This document shows positions 1-11,645 of a stretch of 64,000 bases of DNA, piece by piece. Under the pieces are notes generated by a model. That model searched no databases and had not been told where the DNA came from. It worked only from the letters and a program-made list of their open reading frames with translations. Position numbers and translations under genes: made by a program. Within the stretch, counting starts at the first letter, position 1. Every line of letters starts with the position of its first letter. The stretch is from Marinomonas primoryensis (GTDB taxonomy: Bacteria > Pseudomonadota > Gammaproteobacteria > Pseudomonadales > Marinomonadaceae), in contig NZ_CP054301.1 of NCBI RefSeq assembly GCF_013372285.1, positions 420,001 to 484,000 on the forward strand, written 5' to 3'.

Positions 1-851
<851 letters not shown>

Positions 852-1083
852 ATAACACCAAAGTGGTTTTAGATGATAAGTGAAGAGAGAATGAAAAAGA
901 CTCTAAGCAAATGCATCAAAGATTACAGAGACACATTACGATAAAAACTGGTTTAACCTTGATTACTGTTATTTCAAAAAAGAATTGTTAAAGATCCAAG
1001 CATGTCTTCGCGTGTTTTGGTTGGAAGAAAGAGATGATAGAGATTATCATCTTAAGAAACCGCCAGAACGAACGCAGCAGAAT

Positions 1084-1200
1084 TGCTTGACGATCATAGA
1101 GGCGTTGAACCACCTGATCCCATCCCGAACTCAGAAGTGAAAAGCGCCATCGCCGATGGTAGTGTGGGAGATCCCATGTGAGAGTAGGTCGTCGTCAAGC
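1084..1200 (+). rRNA. rrf: 5S ribosomal RNA
   Basis: The gene is about 117 nt. It carries the conserved 5S core CCGAACTCAGAAGTGAAA and GCCGATGGTAGTGTGGG, and its ends (TTGCTTGACGA and TCGTCAAGC) pair to form the closing helix I. It follows 23S in the same direction, as in a standard rrn operon. Ends may be off by one or two bases. Confidence 0.95.
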
Positions 1201-1212
1201 TTAAATTAAGAG

Positions 1213-1247
1213 AGCCCTGATAGCTAACGCTGTCAGGGCTTTTTTTT
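1213..1247 (+). terminator. rrn operon terminator
   Basis: A 12-bp stem (AGCCCTGATAGC with GCTGTCAGGGCT, one G-T wobble) around a TAAC loop is followed by seven more T. It lies 12 nt after 5S and ends the rRNA operon. Confidence 0.9.
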
Positions 1248-1430
1248 GGCTCAAGGAAAGGAAAATAGGTGGGAAATCTACCTTGAGGCTGGAATATAAG
1301 AATGGCTGATAGCGTGTGAGGTGATTGAATGCTACAGATGTCAGCTATGTGCTCTTGAGTAAACAAGTGTGATGGTTTAATAGCATCATGTATTCTTGCT
1401 AATCTGGGGATAAGCCTTGTTTTTATGCAC

Positions 1431-1462
1431 AAAAAAGCCCACTTCATTTTGAAGTGGGCTTT
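1431..1462 (-). terminator. ppk terminator
   Basis: An 11-bp stem (AAGCCCACTTC and GAAGTGGGCTT, loop ATTTT) is followed on the minus strand by a run of T. It sits 20 nt beyond the ppk stop codon. Confidence 0.85.
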
Positions 1463-1481
1463 AGTATGAGCGTGATAAAGA

Positions 1482-3701
1482 TTAACGCGTGTTGTCTGCT
1501 AACTCACTGAGTAGGACTCGTTGTGCACTCCGATACTCGCCTTTTCGCGGTTTAGATAGCTGGTAGGAGCCATCGCTTTGTAGAATCCAGCTTTGAGTAT
1601 TATCTGTTAGGTAATACTCAAGTTCCTTTTTCACTCGACGAGTTTGTTTGTAATCCTGTAGAGGGAAAGCGACTTCAATGCGGTTGTTTAAGTTTCGATC
1701 CATCCCATCTGCACTGGATAGGTAGACCTGTGGATTGCGGTTATTATAAAAGTAGTAAACACGAGTGTGTTCAAGAAACCGCCCTATAATACTTCGTACT
1801 CGGATATTAGAGGATATTCCTTTTATTCCAGGACGTAGCGTGCAGATACCTCGAATAATTAAGTCAATCTTAACGCCAGCCTGCGACGCTTTATAGAGAG
1901 ACTGCACAAGTTTTTGCTCAGTCAAGGAGTTCACTTTAATAATAATGCGCGACGGTTCACCTTTTTGTGCATTTTCTGCTTCACGGTTAATCATCTCAAG
2001 TAGACGATCGCGAAGAGTGAATGGCGCGTGTAATAGCTTTTTAACCTTCAGCTCTTTACTCATTCCTGTTAGTTGCTGAAATACACGATGAACATCTTCG
2101 CCAATGTCCTTATTGCATGTCATGAAGCTATAGTCTGTATACAGCCTAGCATTGCCTGCGTGATAGTTACCGGTTCCTAAATGAACGTAGCGCGTAAGAT
2201 CCGTACCTTCCCTACGCACGATAAGAATCATTTTCGCATGAGTTTTATGACGAACGACACCATAAACAACAATGGCGCCAGCGTCTTGTAAGCGGCTTGC
2301 TAAGGCTAAGTTTTCGGCTTCGTCAAATCGAGCTCTTAACTCAATAACGACAGTGACTTCTTTGCCGTTACGGGCAGCTTCTACAAGGGCGTTAGCAATT
2401 GGAGAGCGAGCACCAGTTCGATAGAGTGTTTGGCGAATAGCTACAACGCTTGGGTCTTTAGCCGCTTCACTCAGAAAATCGATGACTGGAGAAAAACTCT
2501 CAAATGGGTGCATGAGTAGATAGTCTTGCTGACGAATCGCTTCAAATAATCCTCCAGAACTGGCCAATTTTCTTGGTAAACCTGGAGAGAAAGGAGGGTA
2601 CATAAGATCTGGGCGATCGACTAATTCAAGTACTGCCATAAGACGGCTTAAGTTGACTGGGCCATCAATGCGATACAAGTCTTGCTGCTCTAAATCAAAT
2701 TGTTTTAGTAAAGAATCAACAATATGTGGAGGGCAATTTTCAGCAATTTCTAATCGCACAGAACTGCCATAATGTCGGCTTTGTAATTCTGTACGCAAGG
2801 CGCCTGCTAAATCGACACCGATATCATCTGAGTCTACTTCTAAGTCTGCGTTACGTGTTAGTCGGAACTGAAAACAGCCTTTGACTGTCATGCCTGGGAA
2901 TAATTGATCGGCATGAGCATGAATAATGGAAGAGAGGAAAACGAGATTGTCTCCACCTTCACAAACATCATCTGGAAGTTTGACTAAACGTGGTAATGAA
3001 CTTGGTGCCGGTACGATAGCAAGGCCATTCTCTCGACCAAAGGCATCACGCCCTTCTAGTTCAACGACGAAGTTGAAGGTTTTGTTTGCTAGCCTTGGGA
3101 ACGGGTGTGCGGGATCGAGTCCTATTGGGCTAATAATAGGAAGTACGTTGTTTCGGAAATAACGTTTTACCCAAGCTGCTTGCTTTTCATTCCACACAGT
3201 ACGGCGGATAAACTTAACGTTTTCTTTGGCAAGTTTTGGCAAGATAATGTCATTAAGAATACGATATTGACGGCGTACTAACTTATGAGCGTGTTCGCTG
3301 ATTAATCCTAATACTTTCTTCGGATGCATGCCATCCGGTCCGTTTTTTTCACGGCTGTATTCTAGTTGACTTTTTAAGCCGGCGACTCGAATTTCAAAAA
3401 ACTCGTCCATGTTTGAGCTGAAGATACACAGAAACATCAACCGATTTAGGATGGGGTGGTTTTCATCCATCGCTTGTTCAAGCACTCGAGCATTGAACTG
3501 CAGGTGACTTAATTCACGATTAAAGTAGAGTTCTGGATCAGCTAAGTCGATTTCTTCTGGTAAACGCTCTTCGATAGCGATCTTATTCGGATCTAGCGGT
3601 TGCTCAGGTATGGGTTCTAAAACCAGCTCAGCATCTAATTCTATAGGCTGGGGAGAAGCCGACTCTTTTTTTTCTATTTCGTTCACAGACTGCTCAGACA
3701 T
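1482..3701 (-). CDS. ppk: Polyphosphate kinase 1
   Basis: A 739-residue PPK1, which reversibly transfers the gamma phosphate of ATP onto inorganic polyphosphate. The N domain begins around residue 58 (YFNRELSHLQFN). The catalytic region has HKTHAKM with the histidine expected to be phosphorylated, then YVHLGTGNYH, and the second conserved His in FLEHTRVYY. The first 55 residues are an acidic, Glu/Pro-rich extension not needed for the family fold, so the protein is somewhat longer than the usual 690. It follows hemB on the same strand after 153 bp. The polyphosphate-degrading partner ppx lies about 10 kb away, not adjacent. The start ATG has only a weak, distant GGAG upstream. Confidence 0.97.
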   Translation of the reverse strand: MSEQSVNEIEKKESASPQPIELDAELVLEPIPEQPLDPNKIAIEERLPEEIDLADPELYFNRELSHLQFNARVLEQAMDENHPILNRLMFLCIFSSNMDEFFEIRVAGLKSQLEYSREKNGPDGMHPKKVLGLISEHAHKLVRRQYRILNDIILPKLAKENVKFIRRTVWNEKQAAWVKRYFRNNVLPIISPIGLDPAHPFPRLANKTFNFVVELEGRDAFGRENGLAIVPAPSSLPRLVKLPDDVCEGGDNLVFLSSIIHAHADQLFPGMTVKGCFQFRLTRNADLEVDSDDIGVDLAGALRTELQSRHYGSSVRLEIAENCPPHIVDSLLKQFDLEQQDLYRIDGPVNLSRLMAVLELVDRPDLMYPPFSPGLPRKLASSGGLFEAIRQQDYLLMHPFESFSPVIDFLSEAAKDPSVVAIRQTLYRTGARSPIANALVEAARNGKEVTVVIELRARFDEAENLALASRLQDAGAIVVYGVVRHKTHAKMILIVRREGTDLTRYVHLGTGNYHAGNARLYTDYSFMTCNKDIGEDVHRVFQQLTGMSKELKVKKLLHAPFTLRDRLLEMINREAENAQKGEPSRIIIKVNSLTEQKLVQSLYKASQAGVKIDLIIRGICTLRPGIKGISSNIRVRSIIGRFLEHTRVYYFYNNRNPQVYLSSADGMDRNLNNRIEVAFPLQDYKQTRRVKKELEYYLTDNTQSWILQSDGSYQLSKPRKGEYRSAQRVLLSELADNTR

Positions 3702-3854
3702 GTGCTTTTATTATCTCCAAATACCGTTTAATGATGATGTTGGTATCTTTGTTCTTTTTGCCTACAGCATGTAAGCATGTCATAACAAATTACACCAATG
3801 CAGCCTGCTGGTCACCGATTCTGTGTGTTTATTTAAACGAAAAGCGTAGGGCTT

Positions 3855-4880
<1,026 letters not shown>

Positions 4881-4980
4881 TTAGTGTTGTTACAATATTA
4901 AGTCAGTGTCGATATAAAAGCTTTGTGTTAAGGCAATACTTTACGGGTTACTAGCACTTATTCTCTTATTTGTTCTTCTT

Positions 4981-6906
4981 CTATAGTAACAGTGCTTCGG
5001 CTTCTTCTAGTTCTTCTTGTGCCTCGAACCAAGCTTCTTCACTTTCTGCTAGAGCTTTCTTCCATTTAGCTTCATCGTTTAATAAGCTTTGTAGTTTGTC
5101 TCGTTGCTCTGCCTCATAAAGTGTTGCATCAGACATCGCGTCTGATATTTTATCTAGATGCTCTTGAGCTGTTTGTACTGCCTTTTCAAATCGCTCGCTT
5201 TTTTTATGAAGAGGGCGTAGTTTTTCACGCATTTCTGCCGCTTTTCGACGTTCTTCTTTACGATCGGTTTTTTCAATTTTACCCGTATTCAATTCGCCTT
5301 TTTCAGCTTGCGCAGCATTGACTTGTCTTGCCTGTAACCAAGCGTGATAGGCGGGTAAATCCCCGTCGAAGGCTTGTATCTGGTTGTCTGCGACGAGATA
5401 GAATTCATCGACTGTACTGTTGAGTAAGTGACGATCATGGGATACCAATAAAATGGAACCGGGAAACGCTTGCAGCGCTTCTGTTAGTGCTTGACGCATA
5501 TCTAAATCGAGGTGGTTGGTTGGTTCATCAAGCACTAAGAGATTGGGTTTCGTCCAAGATATTAACGATAGAGCTAAACGGGCCTTTTCACCACCAGAAA
5601 AACCTTTTACGGCTCGCAGGGCATCATCACCGACAAACCCAAATCCACCCAAATAGCGGCGAATGTCACTTTCCAATACTTTAGGTGATAGTCGTTGAAT
5701 GTGTAATAGCGGTGAAGCCTCTAGGTCGAGTGCGCTCAACTGATGCTGTGAAAAATAACCAATTTTTAGATTTTCACCAGCAATGCGATCGCCAGAAAGA
5801 AGGTTAATTTCACCCACAATGGATTTTATTAGCGTGGATTTCCCCGCGCCATTTGGCCCCAATAAGCCAACACGCTGACCATCTCGAAGCGCGAAATTGG
5901 AGTTGCCCAGCTGAATTGTCTTTGCGCCGGATTCTGATGTATAGCCTAAGTCCGCTTGCGATAAATTAATTAACAGCTGTGAGGTTTTTTCCGCGACAGG
6001 AATGGAGAACTGAAATTGAGAGTCGATATGAGCAGGACCGATGATCTCCATTTTCTCAAGCATTCTTAAGCGACTTTGTGCCTGCTTGGCTTTGTCTGCT
6101 TTGAAACGAAAGCGGTCGACGTATTGCTGAAGGTGAGCACGTTTTTCTACCTGTTTTTCATGATTGGCTTGTTGTTGAGCAAGGTGTTCGGCTCGTTGAC
6201 GCTCGTAATTGGAATAGTTGCCTTTATAAAGCACGAGTCCCTTTTTATACAAATGAACAATATGGCTGCAAATGCCGTCTAGGAAATCTCGGTCATGGGA
6301 AATCAGTAATAAGGTGCCGGGATATTGGCGTAACCAGTTCTCCAGCCACATTACTGCGTCTAAATCCAAATGGTTGGTAGGTTCGTCGAGTAAAAGGACG
6401 TCGGAAGGGCACATTAACGCCTTGGCAAGATTAAGGCGAATTCTCCAACCACCAGAAAAGTCAGACACTGGCCTGTGCATGTCGGTCATCTTGAAGCCCA
6501 AACCTTGTAGGAGTGTTTCGGCTCTGGAGTGGGCTGTGTAGCCTTGAGCGTTTTCAAATTCGCCTAGCCAGTTTGCATGAGCGTGATCGTCGCCGTTAGC
6601 CTGCGATTTAACAATATTACTCTCTATCATTCGCAGCCTATCATCGCCGTCTAGGCAATAGTCCAATGATGACCGTTGTGTTTCCTCAACTTCCTGAGCC
6701 ATAAAAGCAATACGTCGTTGACCTGGGAGAATAACCTCACCTGTATCGGCGTGCAATTCGCCCTTGATCATGGCAAATAAAGAAGATTTTCCTGCGCCAT
6801 TAGCGCCAATAAGGCCGACTTTTTGACCTTCGAAAATAGTAAGGTCGGCATCTTCTAATAAAAATTGAGTGCCGCGTTGTAAGCTAACTTCAGAAAATTG
6901 GATCAT
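4981..6906 (-). CDS. yheS: ABC-F family ATPase (YheS type)
   Basis: A 641-residue soluble protein with two ABC cassettes and no membrane segments, as in the ribosome-associated ABC-F family. Walker A motifs are GANGAGKSS near residue 36 and GPNGAGKST in the second half. Signature motifs are FSGGWRIRL and FSGGEKARL, and both cassettes have LLLDEPTNHLD or LVLDEPTNHLD. The charged linker between them and the C-terminal coiled coil are visible. The start is placed at the ATG of MIQFSEV (6906), because homologues begin there and the upstream 87 in-frame residues look like noncoding DNA. The ABC-F family acts in translation; which stall this member relieves cannot be told. Confidence 0.93.
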   Translation of the reverse strand: MIQFSEVSLQRGTQFLLEDADLTIFEGQKVGLIGANGAGKSSLFAMIKGELHADTGEVILPGQRRIAFMAQEVEETQRSSLDYCLDGDDRLRMIESNIVKSQANGDDHAHANWLGEFENAQGYTAHSRAETLLQGLGFKMTDMHRPVSDFSGGWRIRLNLAKALMCPSDVLLLDEPTNHLDLDAVMWLENWLRQYPGTLLLISHDRDFLDGICSHIVHLYKKGLVLYKGNYSNYERQRAEHLAQQQANHEKQVEKRAHLQQYVDRFRFKADKAKQAQSRLRMLEKMEIIGPAHIDSQFQFSIPVAEKTSQLLINLSQADLGYTSESGAKTIQLGNSNFALRDGQRVGLLGPNGAGKSTLIKSIVGEINLLSGDRIAGENLKIGYFSQHQLSALDLEASPLLHIQRLSPKVLESDIRRYLGGFGFVGDDALRAVKGFSGGEKARLALSLISWTKPNLLVLDEPTNHLDLDMRQALTEALQAFPGSILLVSHDRHLLNSTVDEFYLVADNQIQAFDGDLPAYHAWLQARQVNAAQAEKGELNTGKIEKTDRKEERRKAAEMREKLRPLHKKSERFEKAVQTAQEHLDKISDAMSDATLYEAEQRDKLQSLLNDEAKWKKALAESEEAWFEAQEELEEAEALLL

Positions 6907-7137
6907 AAAAACTAAGAATCTCTTACCTCTATCATGAGGAGTAAAATTAGGCGCTTGATTATTGAATACAATACGGAACATTTTAGAGTGCTGCCAACGT
7001 AAACGAAATAGCAAGCGTGCATATTCCCAGTTAATACACGGTTTAAAGTAGATGATTAGGTTGCTCAAGGGTAAAATGGCGGTAATATTAATTTGAACTT
7101 TTTTACTCAGGCTTTTTAGCTGGGCAAGGTGCGCTTT

Positions 7138-8013
7138 GTGAATAATGTAACCATAAACGAAATACAACGCTTTTCATTCGATAATACCAATGTCCGTGGT
7201 GAGCGCGTGTTATTAAATAGTGCTTATCAAGAGATCATTAAGCGTAAACAATATCCACTCTCGCTAGAAAAGCTTCTGGGTGAGTTTGTTGCGGCCATTG
7301 CGCTATTAAGAGATATTGTGAAAATAGATGGCGTGCTTTCTATTCAGGCTAAAGGGAATGGCTTTTTATCGACTCTCATGACGGAGTGTGATGAGCATCA
7401 GAACCTTCGTGGTATAGCGCAATGGGATGAAAGCCAAGACGTTCCTGACACTTTCTCTTTAAAAGAGGTCTTAGAAGGTGGTTACTTGGCTATTACTATT
7501 CAGCCGCGTAATGGTCAGCGTTATCAAGGGATCGTCGAGATTGTTGGTGATACTTTATCAGAATGTCTTGAGCAGTATTTTTCTCAATCGGAGCAATTGC
7601 CTAGCCGAGTTTGGCTAGCGGCGAATGGCGCTCAATGTGGCGGTTTGTTTTTACAGCGATTACCACTAGAACAAGCAAAAGAAGGTGATGAAGACGCTTG
7701 GGAGCGTTTTACTCATCTCGCTTCTACAGTAAAAGAAGAAGAGTTACTTGGTCTTGAGACTGAATCGTTATTGCACCGTTTGTATCACGAAGAAGAAGTT
7801 CGCCTTTATGACACTAAGCCAATGCAATTTGGTTGTTCATGTTCTCGTCAACGGACACTGGATGCCGTTATGTCACTGGGTTCTGAAGAAATTCGCGAAC
7901 TTTTGATTGAACAAGGTAGTGTGAAAGTGGACTGCCAATTCTGTGCAGAGAAATACGAATTCACGGAAGACGATTTGACGGATATGCTAGGCGATCAAGC
8001 CAAAACGCACTAG
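7138..8013 (+). CDS. hslO: Hsp33 redox-regulated chaperonin
   Basis: A 291-residue holdase activated by oxidation. The C-terminal zinc switch is complete: CSC in FGCSCSRQRT and CQFC in VDCQFCAEKY, giving the CxC plus CxxC set. The body follows E. coli Hsp33 throughout (QRYQGIVEIVGDTL, YHEEEVRLYD). The start is GTG. The one at 7138 has an AAGG eight bases upstream; an in-frame GTG at 7129 is the alternative and adds three residues. It diverges from the ABC-F gene, and its stop overlaps the stop of the convergent CBS gene by four bases. Confidence 0.95.
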   Translation: MNNVTINEIQRFSFDNTNVRGERVLLNSAYQEIIKRKQYPLSLEKLLGEFVAAIALLRDIVKIDGVLSIQAKGNGFLSTLMTECDEHQNLRGIAQWDESQDVPDTFSLKEVLEGGYLAITIQPRNGQRYQGIVEIVGDTLSECLEQYFSQSEQLPSRVWLAANGAQCGGLFLQRLPLEQAKEGDEDAWERFTHLASTVKEEELLGLETESLLHRLYHEEEVRLYDTKPMQFGCSCSRQRTLDAVMSLGSEEIRELLIEQGSVKVDCQFCAEKYEFTEDDLTDMLGDQAKTH

Positions 8014-8417
8014 GTTTTAAATGTGGCGTGATTCACAAGGTCGCGCCACGATATTATGCCGATGACCTGTTCTTTATCATCGATGACAGGAAGACAAGAT
8101 ATGTCCACTCGCTTAAACCAGGTGACGATCTCTTCTATCAATGTGTCCGCTTTCACTGAGATTGGTTGGCGCGTCATTATTTGATGGGCCGCATGATTCA
8201 GTGTGTCTAAATCTCTAGGTTGCTCGGAAGCACTGTCAATAAAAGGGCTTATAAAACGTAAAAGGTCTCTGTCTGAAATAATACCGACAAGTTTACCTTT
8301 TTCGGTGACGGGCAGATGATGAAAACCATGTTTTTCCATTATTTGTCTTACATTGGGCAAACGCTCATCCATATCGACGCAGATGACATTGGTTACCATG
8401 ATATCTTGTGCTTTCAT
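8010..8417 (-). CDS. CBS-pair domain protein
   Basis: A 135-residue protein made of two CBS repeats (HHLPVTEKGKLVGIISDRDL and ISCLPVIDDKEQVIGIIS), with no fused enzyme or channel. Such stand-alone CBS pairs usually sense adenine nucleotides (family knowledge); the ligand here is unknown. The ATG at 8417 is preferred, because GGGAG lies seven bases upstream of it. An ATG two codons earlier (8423) sits too close to that site. It is convergent with hslO. Confidence 0.88.
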   Translation of the reverse strand: MKAQDIMVTNVICVDMDERLPNVRQIMEKHGFHHLPVTEKGKLVGIISDRDLLRFISPFIDSASEQPRDLDTLNHAAHQIMTRQPISVKADTLIEEIVTWFKRVDISCLPVIDDKEQVIGIISWRDLVNHATFKT

Positions 8418-8822
8418 TGTCATACTCCCTCAGGTTCTAGATTAAGAGGATTTAGTATATTTATACCGAACATTCTTATTTAGATATAGCAGCAAAATTA
8501 AAGCATGTTTTTTATTAATGTTGTTAACATCGCCTTTCTTGCTGCTAAAGTCAATAAAATGAGGGGTATCTTGAAAATGGGAATGTGTGTATACCTACAT
8601 TCTTACACTAAGGCCTCAAGACATTGTCTTCAAAATCCGTATAATTAAGCTACACCTGTTTAGTATCCTTTAACGCAGTATTATATTTAGTGTAGACAAA
8701 GGTTTACTGAGAAGAGTGTGGAGAAAGCAAAGCAGTACCCTCTGACACATTTACTGCTGGCCAAAAGCCTCCTTTCTAAATCACTCTCAAATTCACAATT
8801 GGCTATGACACGGCGAAATCAT
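8418..8822. other. Intergenic region between the CBS gene and mqo
   Basis: About 400 bp of AT-rich DNA between divergent genes. A TATAAT lies at 8640-8645 on the plus strand but without a good -35 partner at 16-18 bp. An open frame from a GTG at 8718 could extend mqo by 35 residues, but it does not look like the family. No RNA gene or repeat is seen. Confidence 0.5.
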
Positions 8823-10301
8823 ATGACCTTAAGTTCTGTAGACGTTTTACTAGTCGGGGGAGGTGCTATGAGCACTACCCTAGGCGTGTTACTAAAGCAA
8901 TTGGACCCTAGCATAACCATGATGATGGTTGAGCGCTTGGGCATCATCGCAAAAGAAAGTACAGATGGCTGGAACAATGCTGGAACAGGTCATGCTGCCT
9001 ATTGCGAGCTTAATTATACTTCTGAAAATGATGATGGCTCCGTCAATATAGACAAGGCAGTGGATATTAATGCGGCCTTTGAAATCAGTCTTCAGTTTTG
9101 GTCTTACCTTGTAGAGCAAGGTTTAATGCCTGCACCTCAAGAGTTTATTCATCGCGTTCCTCATCAAAGTTTTGTATGGGGTGAGCGCAACGTAAATATG
9201 TTAAAAGCGCGCCACGCAGCGATGAGCGCACATCCTGCCTTTAAAGAAATGCAATACACGGAAGATCGCGAAAAAATGAAGGAATGGATGCCTCTCATCA
9301 TGAATAATCGTGTGGAAAATGAACCTCTTGCCGCAACGCGTATCGAACATGGTACCGATGTGAATTTTGGCGCTATTGCTCGCAATATGAGTAAGCATTT
9401 AGAAGGTTTGGAGAACTTTGATCTCAATCTAAACTGTGAAGTAAAAGACTTAAAGAAAAGGTCTGATGGCCGATGGAATGTCACGGTTGAGTTAAATGGT
9501 ACCCGTAAAATTATTGATGCTAAATTTGTTTTCCTAGGTGCTGGCGGTGGCGCTTTACCTTTATTACAAAAGGCGGAAGTAGAAGAAAGTAAAGGTTTTG
9601 GCGGCTTTCCTGTTAGTGGTCAGTGGTTGGTGTGTGAAAAACCTGAATTGGTTGAGCAGCATTTTGCAAAAGTCTACGGAGCAGCGCCCATTGGTGCGCC
9701 ACCTATGTCTGTTCCGCATTTAGATACACGCATTATTGACGGAAAAAAGGCTATTTTATTTGGCCCATTTGCTGGATTCACGACTAAGTTTTTGAAAACA
9801 GGTTCATTTTTTGATTTGCCGAAGAGTGTTCGTTTCGACAATATCAAACCAATGCTAAGTGTTGGTAAAAATAATATGGATCTAACTCGCTACCTGATCA
9901 GTGAAGTGATGCAATCTCATAAAGACCGTTGTAATTCATTGCGTCAGTTTTTTCCTGATGCAAAGGATGAAGACTGGGAGCTTGCGTACGCTGGGCAACG
10001 AGTTCAGATCATCAAGAAAGACGAAAAGTTAGGCGGTAAGCTAGAGTTCGGAACCGAAGCGATTACGACCGAAGATGGTTCTCTTGCTGCCTTGTTGGGT
10101 GCTTCGCCAGGGGCTTCAACAACGGTGAATACCATGATTGGTATTCTAGAACGTTGTTTCCCAGAACGTGTCGAGTCGCCAGAGTGGCAAGCGAAAATGA
10201 AAGAAATGGTGCCTTCTTACGGTGAATCATTGGTAGAAAATACGGACTTACTGCTTTCTATTCGTGCACACACTTTAGCGACACTAAATTTAAAGCCTTA
10301 A
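8823..10301 (+). CDS. mqo: Malate:quinone oxidoreductase
   Basis: A 492-residue membrane-associated FAD enzyme that oxidises malate to oxaloacetate and passes electrons to quinone, replacing or supplementing NAD-malate dehydrogenase. The N-terminal FAD loop is VDVLLVGGGAMSTTLG, followed by the family block TDGWNNAGTGHAAYCELNYT. The C-terminal part has LLGASPGASTTVNTM. The start is set at MTLSS (8823) because the FAD loop normally begins within a few residues. ATG 8805 and GTG 8718 are in-frame alternatives. A strong terminator follows, so it is probably monocistronic. Confidence 0.95.
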   Translation: MTLSSVDVLLVGGGAMSTTLGVLLKQLDPSITMMMVERLGIIAKESTDGWNNAGTGHAAYCELNYTSENDDGSVNIDKAVDINAAFEISLQFWSYLVEQGLMPAPQEFIHRVPHQSFVWGERNVNMLKARHAAMSAHPAFKEMQYTEDREKMKEWMPLIMNNRVENEPLAATRIEHGTDVNFGAIARNMSKHLEGLENFDLNLNCEVKDLKKRSDGRWNVTVELNGTRKIIDAKFVFLGAGGGALPLLQKAEVEESKGFGGFPVSGQWLVCEKPELVEQHFAKVYGAAPIGAPPMSVPHLDTRIIDGKKAILFGPFAGFTTKFLKTGSFFDLPKSVRFDNIKPMLSVGKNNMDLTRYLISEVMQSHKDRCNSLRQFFPDAKDEDWELAYAGQRVQIIKKDEKLGGKLEFGTEAITTEDGSLAALLGASPGASTTVNTMIGILERCFPERVESPEWQAKMKEMVPSYGESLVENTDLLLSIRAHTLATLNLKP

Positions 10302-10326
10302 TATAGATTGAAATGATAAGTCTTTT

Positions 10327-10356
10327 AAAAAGCTGGGAAACTTCCCCAGCTTTTTT
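10327..10356 (+). terminator. mqo terminator
   Basis: AAAGCTGGG and CCCAGCTTT arms around a short loop are followed by a T run. It is 25 bp after the mqo stop. Confidence 0.85.
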
Positions 10357-10402
10357 GTATTTTTTAATAGAACAACGAAAAAAATCAACACTGAGATTGA
10401 AT

Positions 10403-10678
10403 ATGACAATAACTTTTGCTGAGCGCGCAGACCAACTTTGTGACAGATTACGAGAAATGGAACATCATGCAGAAGAAGGAGATCAGCTTTTTTATTGCGC
10501 TTACCTTTTAGGGCTTTTGGGCCTGCATAGCGGCACGGAAGGAGAAGGGCAAAAGGTATTTGATAATGCCTTCACTACTATTCTGCAAGAAACACTCGAA
10601 GTAGAGGGTGTAATGGAATCAGATCAGGAAAATATCACCGCATTGTGGGAAACGATTTGTAAAAAAGAGATATCGTAG
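10403..10678 (+). CDS. yfcL: YfcL family protein
   Basis: A 91-residue acidic protein of unknown role, the same size as E. coli YfcL. It matches that family in the spacing of a hydrophobic core (DQLFYCAYLLGLLGLH) and a C-terminal ALWETI motif. The start is the ATG at 10403 (MTITFAE). The longer frame from 10313 would run back through the mqo terminator hairpin and is rejected. It lies between two terminators and so is probably transcribed alone. Assignment is by recall of the family, with moderate certainty. Confidence 0.75.
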   Translation: MTITFAERADQLCDRLREMEHHAEEGDQLFYCAYLLGLLGLHSGTEGEGQKVFDNAFTTILQETLEVEGVMESDQENITALWETICKKEIS

Positions 10679-10708
10679 TAATGCTGATTCGACGTGCATA
10701 CAATGATT

Positions 10709-10745
10709 AAAAAAGGCAGACAATGGGTTATTGTCTGCCTTTTTT
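10709..10745. terminator. Bidirectional terminator between yfcL and the flavin reductase gene
   Basis: Arms AAAAAGGCAGACAA and TTGTCTGCCTTTTT around TGGGTTA give a 14-bp stem with T runs on both strands. It serves the two convergent genes. Confidence 0.88.
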
Positions 10746-10774
10746 AATGTTGATTTTTTGCGAATGTATTTGTA

Positions 10775-11503
10775 TTACAGAACGGGTTTATCAGGGTGTG
10801 GGGCGTAGGCAAAAACGTCTGAAAAACATCGATCGATGCTCAAACCTTTTAATTCTAATTGATCAAGCGTGCCGTATACCATACCAACCGACCCGCTGAT
10901 GAAAGCCACACTTTGGTTTAAATCTGGGTTATCGGCTAGAATGGCTTCATATAACCAACCGCTTCTTCCATGCCACTGATCACTTTGTTCATTCACGATG
11001 ACATCTAATGAAAAAGGTGAATATTTGTGTGCTTCTTCTAACCAGTCTTTCGCGAATACATCCTCAGCGGTTCTTAGTCCCCAGTAAAATGATACTTTCC
11101 CCGTAAAATTTTGTTCAACTAAGTCGCAGTATAGGCTTTTTATCTGAGAGAAGCCGGTTCCACCTGCGATGAGCAAAATATGCTCCGGGTTACTGTCTAA
11201 AACACCATTGTGGATATGGCAGTCTCCACCCGGTGCTTTTATCGTAATGCTGGCGTTAGATTTAATATATTCAACTACTTTGCTGGCCAGTGATGCGGCG
11301 TCAGAAACAAGCACATATAAAGTAATGTTAGGAAGTTCGTGCGGTGTACTACCGATAGAGTAGGGAACTTGTTCGCCCGTTGGTAATACCACCATTAAGT
11401 ATTGGCCAGCGAAAAATTCCAGATCATCTACTTGTAAAGTGATTTGGTAGACATCCTTGTTAATGAGCTCAACAGTGTTTACCTTTGCGGTAATCTCTTT
11501 CAT
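10775..11503 (-). CDS. fre: NAD(P)H-flavin reductase (Fre/LuxG type)
   Basis: A 242-residue ferredoxin-reductase-fold enzyme without an iron-sulfur domain. It is expected to reduce free flavins with NAD(P)H. The flavin-binding motif is PYSIGSTP; the Arg of E. coli Fre (RPFS) is replaced by Val here. The nicotinamide-binding loop is IAGGTGFSQIKSLY, and the C-terminus has FSDVFAYAP. The start is the ATG at 11503 (MKEITAK), giving a family-typical length. The longer frame from 11596 overlaps the rho terminator. In many gammaproteobacteria fre lies just downstream of rho, as here. Confidence 0.9.
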   Translation of the reverse strand: MKEITAKVNTVELINKDVYQITLQVDDLEFFAGQYLMVVLPTGEQVPYSIGSTPHELPNITLYVLVSDAASLASKVVEYIKSNASITIKAPGGDCHIHNGVLDSNPEHILLIAGGTGFSQIKSLYCDLVEQNFTGKVSFYWGLRTAEDVFAKDWLEEAHKYSPFSLDVIVNEQSDQWHGRSGWLYEAILADNPDLNQSVAFISGSVGMVYGTLDQLELKGLSIDRCFSDVFAYAPHPDKPVL

Positions 11504-11584
11504 ATGACTACTCCAATATAAGTCGCACTGCCCTAATGGAAAGCGGGCGGGCATTGATAATGCATTAAGTTGATGATCTAAGTA

Positions 11585-11614
11585 AAAAAAAACCACTTCA
11601 GAAAGTGGTTTTTT
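11585..11614 (-). terminator. rho terminator
   Basis: Arms AACCACTT and AAGTGGTT with flanking A and T runs lie 31 bp downstream of the rho stop on the minus strand. It separates rho from the downstream flavin reductase. Confidence 0.82.
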
Positions 11615-11645
11615 ACTGCAGACGTTTTGCTGCAGAAATGTCTTC

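Noticed and set aside
1094..1447. 117-codon minus-strand frame
   Set aside because: It overlaps 5S rRNA, the rrn terminator and the ppk terminator and has no protein-like composition.
3760..3800. TGTCATAAC resembling a Pho box near ppk
   Set aside because: It is on the wrong strand for ppk and its second repeat is missing.
8718..8822. GTG-initiated extension of mqo
   Set aside because: The extra 35 residues do not resemble the family and lie upstream of the conserved N-terminus.
10313..10402. N-terminal extension of YfcL
   Set aside because: It would translate the mqo terminator hairpin.
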